Source: JALENY01 sp036310185
GTDB lineage: Bacteria > Bacillota > Clostridia > Lachnospirales > Lachnospiraceae
Assembly: GCA_036310185.1 (NCBI GenBank)
Contig: JAXJSH010000069.1
Span: 1 to 17,771 of the forward strand
Length of the DNA stretch: 17,771 nucleotides
Direction: 5' to 3'
The notes beneath the pieces are model-generated. The model saw nothing but the letters and a program-made list of their open reading frames with translations, was not told the origin of the DNA and did no database searches. This document shows, in pieces, positions 1 to 6,748 of this stretch. A program made the translations under genes and the position numbers. Within the stretch, counting starts at the first letter, position 1; every line of letters starts with the position of its first letter.

Positions 1-153
1 TGCTCGGTCTGAATGTACAATGTTTCGCTCATATACCAATGTTCCTCCCTGCATTTCTTCCGGTGTTTCCGAAGCAGTCCGATAATAATAGAAAATACCG
101 GCTGCAACTGCAATTGCCAGCAGGCAAAGAATTGCACATACCTTTTTTCTCAT
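1..153 (-). CDS. Exported or membrane-anchored protein, N-terminal part only
   Basis: An open frame starts with ATG at 153-151 and runs off the left edge of the window without a stop, so only 51 residues are visible. It begins MRKKVCAILCLLAIAVAAG, a positively charged start followed by a hydrophobic stretch of about 15 residues. This is typical of a signal peptide or a single N-terminal membrane anchor. The next part (FYYYRTASETPEEMQGG) looks extracytoplasmic. The ribosome binding site is GGGAGAG, five bases before the ATG. Function cannot be assigned from this fragment. The start is well supported by the Shine-Dalgarno spacing and the signal-like N terminus. Confidence 0.6.
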   Translation of the reverse strand, partial: MRKKVCAILCLLAIAVAAGIFYYYRTASETPEEMQGGTLVYERNIVHSDRA

Positions 154-252
154 CTTTTCTCTCCCTGTTTTCTGCTATTACCAGTTCTTTTATGAAATAG
201 TATGTTCTTTCGCCGCATAAAATATGCAGAACACACTCATAATATCCTGCAT

Positions 253-291
253 AAAAAAAGACCTGTGCATTTTCATACACAAGTCAGTTTT
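253..291 (-). terminator. Rho-independent terminator of the MATE gene
   Basis: Read on the minus strand, a ten-base-pair stem (arms 276-285 and 260-269, with two G-U pairs) and a short A-rich loop are followed by seven T residues (253-259). A run of A residues precedes the stem. It lies about 90 bases beyond the MATE stop codon and before the next minus-strand gene. Confidence 0.8.
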
Positions 292-372
292 TTATGGTGA
301 AATATGAAGCGTTCACCCGTTTAAAAATCAGAGGGCATTTTCACTGAATTTCTATTCTGTTTTTGTAAAAAA

Positions 373-1779
373 TTACTCTGTCTTCGTGTCTGACACAATA
401 TTTTGCAGCCATACATCGCTCTTTACCATCAAAAATCCAATGACAACCTTGATAACCTCAGTAAACTGAACCAGGAAGAACACCGTCACAATGGGCAGAT
501 CCGTAAAATGGGAAAGCACATAGGCAACCGGAATGACCAATACCCATGTATACACGCTGTCAAACAAAAACGTAACGACCGTTTTTCCGCCCGAACGGAG
601 CGTAAAATATGCACTGTGGGAAAAAGCACAAAGGGGCATAACCAGCGCTGACACCCTGATAAACATACGGGCAAGCTCCCGTATACTTTCCTCTGTGTTA
701 TAGATTGACGGGAAAAAGCCCCCGACCGCTGCCATAACAGCAGCCACTGCTGCACAGCACGCAACACTGAAGAAAATCATCTTATTATCCGCATCTCTGG
801 CCTCTCTGATCTTACCTGCCCCAAGGTACTGGCCCACAATGACAGAAATACAGGAACCCAGCTGAATATAAACAATATTGAACAGATTTGTGATCGTGGA
901 GGAAATATTCTGGGCCGCCACCACTTCAAGACCGCGAATCGCATAACACTGGGAAATCACAGCCATCCCCATTGCCCACAGCGCTTCATTTACCATAAGC
1001 GGAGTTCCCTTTTTCAATATCTCTTTACAGATTGCCGCAGGAATCCGAAAACTCCGGTACGCCCCCACAATATAAGGATTCTGCTTTTTCGCACAATGGG
1101 TCCAGACCACAACAACAATACATTCCACAAAACGGGCAATTACCGTAGCCACTGCTGCTCCGCCCACGCCCATGGCCGGAAGTCCGAACATGCCGAAAAT
1201 CAGTACATAGTCCAGCACAAGATTAATGCCCACCGCAAGAACACTGGCCAGCATCGGAACAAATGTGTGTCCGGTCTCACGAATGGTGCTGACATAAGCC
1301 TGATTCAGAGCAAAAGGAATCAGCGAGATCATCATGATCGCCAGATACTCTTTTCCATATTCCAGCGCAAGGGCTATATCACCCACGCTGCCGCTGTCGG
1401 TCAGATACAAAGAGATAAGCTCTGTTCCCAAAAATCCGAACAGCAGCAAGGCAATGACAGAAATCAGCATACTCGCATACAATTTAAAGCGAAATGCATA
1501 TTTCTGTCCTTCATAATCACCTTTTCCGTAAAACTGGGTTCCAAAAATGCCTGCTCCCGACACTCCGCCAAAAATGCAGAGATTGAACACAAACAGAAGC
1601 TGGTTCACAATGGCAACACCGGACATCTGCTCCGTACCGATCTGGCCAACCATAATATTGTCAAGGAAACTGACAAAACTGGTAATGGCATTCTGTATGA
1701 TCAGCGGCAGAGCAATGACAATCACGCGCCTGTAAAAACTCCTGTCTCCTATAAATGTAGTTTTAAATTTTCTCAGCAT
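373..1779 (-). CDS. MATE family efflux transporter
   Basis: This 468-residue protein is almost wholly hydrophobic, with about twelve predicted membrane segments, the usual size and topology of MATE (multi-antimicrobial extrusion) proteins. Family signatures include the N-terminal ALPLIIQNAITSFVSFLDN followed by IMVGQIGTEQMSGVAI, the VGINLVLDYVLIFG segment before the central loop, and a repeat of the same fold in the second half (ISSTITNLFNIVYIQLG). MATE proteins export drugs or metabolites from the cytoplasm by sodium or proton antiport; the substrate cannot be read from sequence. The ATG start is preceded by AAAGGA at a rather long distance. The gene follows sigF on the same strand, but 238 bases away, so it is probably transcribed separately. 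Confidence 0.92.
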   Translation of the reverse strand: MLRKFKTTFIGDRSFYRRVIVIALPLIIQNAITSFVSFLDNIMVGQIGTEQMSGVAIVNQLLFVFNLCIFGGVSGAGIFGTQFYGKGDYEGQKYAFRFKLYASMLISVIALLLFGFLGTELISLYLTDSGSVGDIALALEYGKEYLAIMMISLIPFALNQAYVSTIRETGHTFVPMLASVLAVGINLVLDYVLIFGMFGLPAMGVGGAAVATVIARFVECIVVVVWTHCAKKQNPYIVGAYRSFRIPAAICKEILKKGTPLMVNEALWAMGMAVISQCYAIRGLEVVAAQNISSTITNLFNIVYIQLGSCISVIVGQYLGAGKIREARDADNKMIFFSVACCAAVAAVMAAVGGFFPSIYNTEESIRELARMFIRVSALVMPLCAFSHSAYFTLRSGGKTVVTFLFDSVYTWVLVIPVAYVLSHFTDLPIVTVFFLVQFTEVIKVVIGFLMVKSDVWLQNIVSDTKTE

Positions 1780-2017
1780 ACGTAAATCTCTAATCCTTTC
1801 TTTTGTTTAAGCATTCAGAAGGCGACCGTCCAAAATCTCAGATTTTAGAAAACAAGTATATTCCCACATTTTGTGAATGGCATCTTCTGAATAATCAACT
1901 TTTTTAAAATTGGGGGCATTTTCTCTAAAACCCTTCATTCGGGATAGTTTTAAAAATATATCATGTACCAAAATAAAAAACAAGCAGAAAAAGCAATTTA
2001 CCGAACAATTTACTGTT
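1780..2017 (-). other. sigF-MATE intergenic region with nested inverted repeats
   Basis: No gene is seen in this 238-base gap. On the MATE-proximal side, ATTCAGAAG (1813-1821) and CTTCTGAAT (1884-1892) form a perfect nine-base inverted repeat enclosing 62 bases. Inside it lies a 15-base near-palindrome, AAAATCT-c-AGATTTT (1832-1846). If transcribed, this could fold into a multi-arm leader of about 80 nucleotides upstream of the MATE gene. I see no convincing -35/-10 pair and no strong terminator after sigF. Confidence 0.4.
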
Positions 2018-2731
2018 TTACAGCTTTCCCCTCAGATACAGCAGTATTTTCTTTTCCATTCTGGACACCTGAACCTGTGTCATTCCCAATTCCTTTGCTA
2101 TGGCCGACTGGGTCTTGTCCTGAAAATACCGCATATCCAAAAGCTGTTTTTCCCGCTCATCCAGATACCCCATAGCCGTCTCCAGCACCATCTGATTCAG
2201 CACTTCCTCGTTGCGGTCATGCTTTTCTTCCAGTTTATCAATCAGGGCAATGTCATGTCCATCCCCCTGATAGATCACTTTTGACAGAGATTCTACCTCT
2301 GTTGCTGCATCCACGGCGGTGGCCACTTCCTCCGGCAGAACCCCCAGTTCCTCCGCAATTTCCGCCAGAGTCGGCTCCCGCCCCATATGCTTTTCCATGC
2401 TTTCCTTTGCATGATAGACCTTAAAGGACAGCTCTTTTATGCTGCGGCTGACTTTTACCATTCCGTTGTCCCGCAGAGACCGTTTGATTTCCCCCATGAT
2501 CATGGGCACCGCATAAGTGGAAAATTTCACATCAAACTCTGTGTCAAACTTGTCAATGGCCTTGATCAGTCCGATGCTTCCGATCTGGAACAGATCTTCC
2601 AGTTCCACGCCTCTGTTTTTAAAACGCCGGACAATACTCCATACCAGTCCCACATTTTCCTCTACCAGCGTATCCCTCGCATTTTTATCCCCCTGGTGTG
2701 CACGTCTCAAAAGAGCCAGGGTATCTTCCAT
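2018..2731 (-). CDS. sigF: RNA polymerase sporulation sigma factor SigF
   Basis: The 237-residue sigma-70 family protein is slightly shorter than Bacillus subtilis SigF. Region 2 (residues about 20-90) contains the core-binding and -10 recognition segment DLFQIGSIGLIKAIDKFD and FSTYAVPMIMGEIKRSLRDN. Region 3 spans about 95-165, and region 4 (about 185-235) has the helix-turn-helix TQSAIAKELGMTQVQVSRME. It lies directly behind spoIIAA and spoIIAB, the classical three-gene operon, which identifies it as the first forespore-specific sigma factor. It is held inactive by SpoIIAB until after asymmetric division. The start is ATG with AGGAGG eight bases upstream; this Shine-Dalgarno overlaps the spoIIAB stop codon, so translation of the two genes is probably coupled. 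Confidence 0.96.
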   Translation of the reverse strand: MEDTLALLRRAHQGDKNARDTLVEENVGLVWSIVRRFKNRGVELEDLFQIGSIGLIKAIDKFDTEFDVKFSTYAVPMIMGEIKRSLRDNGMVKVSRSIKELSFKVYHAKESMEKHMGREPTLAEIAEELGVLPEEVATAVDAATEVESLSKVIYQGDGHDIALIDKLEEKHDRNEEVLNQMVLETAMGYLDEREKQLLDMRYFQDKTQSAIAKELGMTQVQVSRMEKKILLYLRGKL

Positions 2732-2739
2732 AAAACCTC

Positions 2740-3183
2740 CTACAAAAACGGAATCGTGCCGCTGCCTATTTTCTTTTTCATATATACGGCACAGCCCTGT
2801 CCGGGACTGGAAACCACTTCCACCGTATCCATAAAGGCTTCCATAAAGGCAAATCCCATTCCGGCCCTGTCTTTTTCCGGCTTTGTGGTAAAAAGCGGCT
2901 CCATAGCTTTCTCGATGTCCTCAATTCCCTTTCCGTAATCGATCACCGTAACGCAGAATTCCCGGTCCCGGACGCTGCACTCGATCCGGATTTTTTTCAC
3001 CTCATTTTCATACCCATGAATAATCGAATTGGTAATGGCTTCTGATATGGCAGTCTTAATATCTGCGACTTCCTCCAGCGTCGGATTTAACTGTGTGACA
3101 AACGCTGCCACTGCCACCCTTGCAAACCCCTCATTGCAGGACCGGCTGTCGAACTCAATCATCATTTCATTGGTGTTGCCCAT
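2740..3183 (-). CDS. spoIIAB: Anti-sigma F factor SpoIIAB (serine kinase)
   Basis: The protein is 147 residues long and belongs to the GHKL/HATPase_c fold. Its N box is EAITNSIIHGYE (about residues 48-59, with the metal-binding Asn at 52). The G1 box is DYGKGIED (82-89), and the G2-like glycine loop is RAGMGFAFME (106-115). SpoIIAB binds SigF in the pre-divisional cell and the mother cell, and phosphorylates SpoIIAA on serine to switch the partner exchange. The gene sits 20 bases after spoIIAA and 8 bases before sigF, in the standard order. Length and motifs match the family closely. Confidence 0.96.
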   Translation of the reverse strand: MGNTNEMMIEFDSRSCNEGFARVAVAAFVTQLNPTLEEVADIKTAISEAITNSIIHGYENEVKKIRIECSVRDREFCVTVIDYGKGIEDIEKAMEPLFTTKPEKDRAGMGFAFMEAFMDTVEVVSSPGQGCAVYMKKKIGSGTIPFL

Positions 3184-3203
3184 AATAATCCCCTTCCATT
3201 CCT

Positions 3204-3530
3204 TTATTTATTTCCGTCACTGTCACGGCTGATTTCAATTATTTTATAAATTCCCGACAACTGGAGAATCCGGTTGATCCGGTCATCCACATGAATGGCC
3301 CGGACTTCTCCGTTTTTTTGAATCACTTTGCGGTAGCGCCCCATGATCATACCGATCCCCGAACTGTCCATAAAGGATGTTCTGGAAAAATCAAACGCCA
3401 CATGGCGGACCGGCTGATGATCCAGAATGGCATCTACCCGGCTGCGCAGAATGGCCGCACTGTGATGATCCACCTCTTCCGGCATGGATACGATCAGCCA
3501 GCTGCCCTTAATCAGAAACTCCTGTTCCAT
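3204..3530 (-). CDS. spoIIAA: Anti-anti-sigma factor SpoIIAA
   Basis: This 108-residue protein is a single STAS domain. The hallmark phosphoacceptor loop FMDSSGIGMIMGRY places the regulatory serine at residue 57, matching Ser58 of the Bacillus protein. Unphosphorylated SpoIIAA binds SpoIIAB and releases SigF; SpoIIAB inactivates it by phosphorylation, and SpoIIE reverses this. It is the first gene of the sporulation operon, starting with ATG after AGGGGAG. Only about 70 bases separate it from the terminator of the preceding operon, so the operon promoter must lie in that short A-rich stretch. An AAGGA-type SigH -35 element can be suspected there, but I found no clear matching -10. Confidence 0.96.
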   Translation of the reverse strand: MEQEFLIKGSWLIVSMPEEVDHHSAAILRSRVDAILDHQPVRHVAFDFSRTSFMDSSGIGMIMGRYRKVIQKNGEVRAIHVDDRINRILQLSGIYKIIEISRDSDGNK

Positions 3531-3602
3531 AGAACTCCCCTCTTTTCATTTATTTTTTTCAGCTTCCTGTTTCTTTTTCTATCTGTCCTTTTTCTCCCCA
3601 AT

Positions 3603-3661
3603 AAAAAAAGACTGCCACATGAAACATAATTTTCATCTTTTATGCTTTCGTGTGACAGTCT
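3603..3661 (-). terminator. Long Rho-independent terminator of the valS-TPR operon
   Basis: On the minus strand a stem of about 20 base pairs forms between 3642-3661 and 3609-3628, with one mismatch and one bulged base. The loop is about ten bases, followed by seven T residues (3603-3609 side). It starts 14 bases after the stop of the TPR protein gene and cleanly separates that operon from spoIIAA. Confidence 0.9.
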
Positions 3662-3674
3662 TCCGACTTTCTTC

Positions 3675-5243
3675 TTATTCTTCTGTATCAGCCGCCCCGT
3701 CTTCCGCGGTCTGGCTCTCATCATTTTCATTTCCGGCATCACCGGTTTCGTCCTGTTCCTGACTTTCTTCCGGAGCAACCGTTTCTTCCGGTTCAACCGC
3801 AGCCTTGACATCATTGGAAGCAGTTCCCTGCTCATAGGCAGTTCTTGCTTCATCACTCATATACTCCAGTGCATTTGACGCTCTTCTGGTTCCCGGAAAT
3901 GCCTCAACAATGGCCAAAAAGGCTGCATCACTGTTTTCCGTATCACCGGTGAGACGATATGCATGAGCCAGATAATTCATAACCTCAAAGTCTGAACTGG
4001 AGGCCGCCTCCATTGCCTGAGAAAGCAATGTAATGGCAGTCTCATAATCGCCATTATCAAATGCATTAATGCCGTCTTCCTTGAATTTCTTAAATACGGT
4101 GCTGCGGATATCCGCAAATATGCTGTCATATACTGCTTTTGCTTCCACCGACAGCAGCTTCGGATCCACGTTGGCCAGCGCGGAAGCTGCCGTCGTATAG
4201 GATTCGTCATTATATTCATTGAAGGCCACAATCAGATTTTCATAGCTCTTGGTTGTTTTATTTGCCTCCTCGATCTGCTGGTTCGCTGTTTCCACCGTCT
4301 CCTTAGAAGTCTGAACTTCTTCTTCCAGTCTGGTAAGCTCTGCATTCTGCGTGGCCGTAGTGCTGCTGTACTGTGCGATCTTATCGTTGGTCTCCTGATA
4401 AATAGCCTGGGTCTTGGCCGGCATAACCAGGAACCATACCGCCGCAAAACCGATCAGAAGTCCCATTCCAAGCGTCAGTATGGTGGCTCCCAGAGAGGTT
4501 TCCTTAAATGTGGCCGGCTGAACCACCACATCATTGTCGGAACGATATACCATGGTAGAAGGTTCTTCCGCAGTCGGTTTGCTTTTCCCGCCCCACATGC
4601 TGAAACGCGGTTCCAACGCAGTCACCATACCGGTCTGTGCATCCACCTCACGGAGAAAGCGGAGTGTAGTTGTATTGGTTTTATCGATTTTAATGGCTTT
4701 TTTCAGTATCTTTCTCGCTTTTTCATATTCCTGCTTGTGAATATGAAGCAGCGCCAGCAAATGGTAGCCCTTGATCAGCTTCGGATTCTGTGCCAGAATC
4801 TTCTTCAGCTGAATCATGGCAACATCTTCATGTCCCTGCCGGCAGTTCATCAATGCCTGATTATACTTTTTAATGGTCTGATTGATGGTATCCAGTTTGT
4901 TGGCATCTTTCTGCAGCCGGTTTATGTATTCTGTGGCAATATTGTCCTCCGGCTGAATATTTTTACTGATGACCCACTCGCTGAGTGCCGCAACCACTTC
5001 TCCTGTCTCAAAATAGATCAGGCCAAGAAGATTTCTGGCCGGTATATTTAATTTGTTGAATTTCAGACTTCTCTTTAACTGATCAATGGCCCCGGACAGA
5101 TCCCTGACTTCCGCCTTTTCCAGACCCTGGTTGTAATACAGACCAGACAAAACGATTGCCTGCTTCTGGACAACAACATCGCAGCCGCACGCTTCACAGT
5201 ACGCGGATTCTGTCAGCGGAGCCCCACAATTCATGCAATTCAT
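3675..5243 (-). CDS. Zinc-ribbon/TPR membrane protein with coiled coil
   Basis: The 522-residue protein has a clear multi-part build. An N-terminal zinc ribbon has pairs Cys3/Cys6 and Cys16/Cys19. Cytoplasmic TPR-like helices fill residues about 30-200 (for example AKLIKGYHLLALLHIHKQEY-type repeats near 155-185). One membrane segment lies at about 252-275 (LGATILTLGMGLLIGFAAVW). A coiled coil spans about 283-335, a second TPR block follows at about 385-460 outside the membrane, and the tail from 485 is very acidic (Glu/Asp/Gln-rich). TPRs bind other proteins, so a scaffold linking cytoplasm and envelope is likely, but the partner is unknown. The ATG follows AAGGTGG, which overlaps the stop of the small ORF upstream. 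It is the last gene of the valS operon. Confidence 0.85.
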   Translation of the reverse strand: MNCMNCGAPLTESAYCEACGCDVVVQKQAIVLSGLYYNQGLEKAEVRDLSGAIDQLKRSLKFNKLNIPARNLLGLIYFETGEVVAALSEWVISKNIQPEDNIATEYINRLQKDANKLDTINQTIKKYNQALMNCRQGHEDVAMIQLKKILAQNPKLIKGYHLLALLHIHKQEYEKARKILKKAIKIDKTNTTTLRFLREVDAQTGMVTALEPRFSMWGGKSKPTAEEPSTMVYRSDNDVVVQPATFKETSLGATILTLGMGLLIGFAAVWFLVMPAKTQAIYQETNDKIAQYSSTTATQNAELTRLEEEVQTSKETVETANQQIEEANKTTKSYENLIVAFNEYNDESYTTAASALANVDPKLLSVEAKAVYDSIFADIRSTVFKKFKEDGINAFDNGDYETAITLLSQAMEAASSSDFEVMNYLAHAYRLTGDTENSDAAFLAIVEAFPGTRRASNALEYMSDEARTAYEQGTASNDVKAAVEPEETVAPEESQEQDETGDAGNENDESQTAEDGAADTEE

Positions 5244-5252
5244 GTATCCACC

Positions 5253-5402
5253 TTATTCCTTCTGATTCGTACTGGTCTCTTTTAACATTTCTTTTAAAAT
5301 GTCAATGACATCGGTCAAATCCCTGCTGTAGATTGCGCCTTCTGCATCGTCAACGTCCAGGCTTGGCTGGAATTTTTTCAACTCTTCTTCGTAATTAATC
5401 AT
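5253..5402 (-). CDS. Small acidic protein of 49 residues, coupled to folC
   Basis: This short frame encodes MINYEEELKKFQPSLDVDDA followed by EGAIYSRDLTDVIDILKEML and a polar tail. It is rich in acidic residues, with a likely C-terminal amphipathic helix. Three observations support it as a real gene. Its ATG overlaps the folC TGA as ATGA. AAGGAG lies at a proper distance upstream, inside the end of folC. Its stop codon (TAA) runs into the Shine-Dalgarno of the TPR gene nine bases further on. It fills a gap that would otherwise be unexplained between two tightly packed genes. I do not recognise the family and assign no function. Confidence 0.75.
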   Translation of the reverse strand: MINYEEELKKFQPSLDVDDAEGAIYSRDLTDVIDILKEMLKETSTNQKE

Positions 5403-6691
5403 TCGTAACTTCTCCTTATGTAGTCTTTGATCTCACCCACAAGATAAAGGGAACCGACGCAGAACAGCAGGCCATCGCCTTTTTCTTCATAGGCCTCATC
5501 AAAGGCTTCTTTGATCTTCTCTTTTGCAGTTACATTCTCACAGCCGTTTCCGCGGAACAGATCCGCAAGTTCCTCTGCCGGAACCACCCGGGCTCCGTCA
5601 ATCTGTGTCGTTACAACCTTCGAAAAATGAAGTTCGCTGCAGATACGGTGAATCATGGCCGGATAATCTTTTTCCACCACTGCGGAAAACAGAAGCGTGA
5701 TATCCTTATCCTCAAATCTTTTTGCCGTCTCCACGAATCTGCGGACCCCATCGTCGTTATGGGCACCATCCACGATTACCCCCGGCAAAACCGTTTCCAT
5801 ACGGCCTTCCCATCTGGTATTGCGGATTCCCCTCCGGATCGTCTCAAGAGGCAGATTGTATTGTTTAGCCAGCACTTCCAGTGTCAGCAGTGCCAGTGAC
5901 GCATTGATCACCTGATATGGTGCCACAAAGGGAATCGTTATCACAGCGCCGCCATAATAGCTGCTCTTCAGTGAAAAATCAATGGTTGTATCTGTATTTC
6001 GGATGATTTCATACATATCCGGTTTCAGCCCAATCGTGCGATTGCCGGACTCTGCAGCTTTTTCTTCGATCACGCGGCTGACGCCATCCTGAAATCCTTC
6101 GTAGATGACTGCCGCACCCGGTTTGATGATACCTGCCTTTTCTCCTGCAATCGCCTCCACCGTATCCCCAAGATACTCTGTGTGCTCCAGACTGATACTG
6201 GTGATAACACAGGCCACCGGGCGCTCCACCGTGTTTGTGGCATCCAGTTTCCCGCCAAGTCCAGTCTCCAGAACAGCGATCTCCACGCCCGCGCGGGCAA
6301 AAAGCACCATTCCCATCAGAAACAGGAATTCAAAATAGGTGGGATGGTAGGAACCTTCTTCCACCATAGCCAGAGACAACTGGTAAACTTCCTCAAACGC
6401 TTCCAGAAAAGCCTCATCGCTCACATCTTCCCCATCGATGTGAAAACGCTCATTTGTTTTTACCAGATGCGGTGAAATGAAAAGTCCTACTTTATATCCG
6501 GCCTCCTGCAAAACAGAGGCCGTCATTGCACAGACACTTCCTTTTCCGTTGCTTCCTGCCACATGGACCACATCAAAATTTCGGTCCGGATTTCCCAGAC
6601 GGTTCAGACATGCTCTGGTATGGGACAGTTTATTCTTTTTCGTAAATTTCGGTATTTCTTCTATATACGCAATCGCTTCTTTGTAATTCAT
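5399..6691 (-). CDS. folC: Folylpolyglutamate synthase / dihydrofolate synthase
   Basis: The protein is 430 residues from the chosen start and belongs to the Mur ligase family. It adds glutamate to dihydropteroate or to folates with ATP, in the cytoplasm. Visible motifs are the P-loop HVAGSNGKGSV (about 44-54), the folate-binding stretch SPHLVKTNERFHIDGEDVS, the LETGLGGKLDATN segment, and VDGAHNDDG in the C-terminal domain. A TTG four codons upstream is in frame, but the sequence GGGGAG that would lie inside such an extension is the ribosome binding site for the ATG at 6691, so the ATG is preferred. The gene follows the LtaS-like gene by 57 bases with no terminator, and its stop overlaps the start of the small ORF. 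Confidence 0.94.
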   Translation of the reverse strand: MNYKEAIAYIEEIPKFTKKNKLSHTRACLNRLGNPDRNFDVVHVAGSNGKGSVCAMTASVLQEAGYKVGLFISPHLVKTNERFHIDGEDVSDEAFLEAFEEVYQLSLAMVEEGSYHPTYFEFLFLMGMVLFARAGVEIAVLETGLGGKLDATNTVERPVACVITSISLEHTEYLGDTVEAIAGEKAGIIKPGAAVIYEGFQDGVSRVIEEKAAESGNRTIGLKPDMYEIIRNTDTTIDFSLKSSYYGGAVITIPFVAPYQVINASLALLTLEVLAKQYNLPLETIRRGIRNTRWEGRMETVLPGVIVDGAHNDDGVRRFVETAKRFEDKDITLLFSAVVEKDYPAMIHRICSELHFSKVVTTQIDGARVVPAEELADLFRGNGCENVTAKEKIKEAFDEAYEEKGDGLLFCVGSLYLVGEIKDYIRRSYE

Positions 6692-6748
6692 GATTCTCCC
6701 CAATTATCGCATAAGATTTATTGTGGTGTCCATACCCAATCGTAGGTA

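Noticed and set aside
29..280. 83-residue minus-strand frame at the left edge
   Set aside because: It overlaps the better-supported frame starting at 153, which has a Shine-Dalgarno and a signal peptide. The 83-residue frame crosses the likely promoter and terminator region of the gap.
1096..1785. 229-residue plus-strand open frame opposite the MATE gene
   Set aside because: Rich in His, Asn, Gln and Lys, with no recognisable domain. It is the antisense shadow of a hydrophobic membrane protein gene.
3531..3602. SigH-type promoter for the spoIIA operon
   Set aside because: Expected from known biology, and an AAGGA element is present, but no matching -10 at the right spacing could be found, so no coordinates are claimed.
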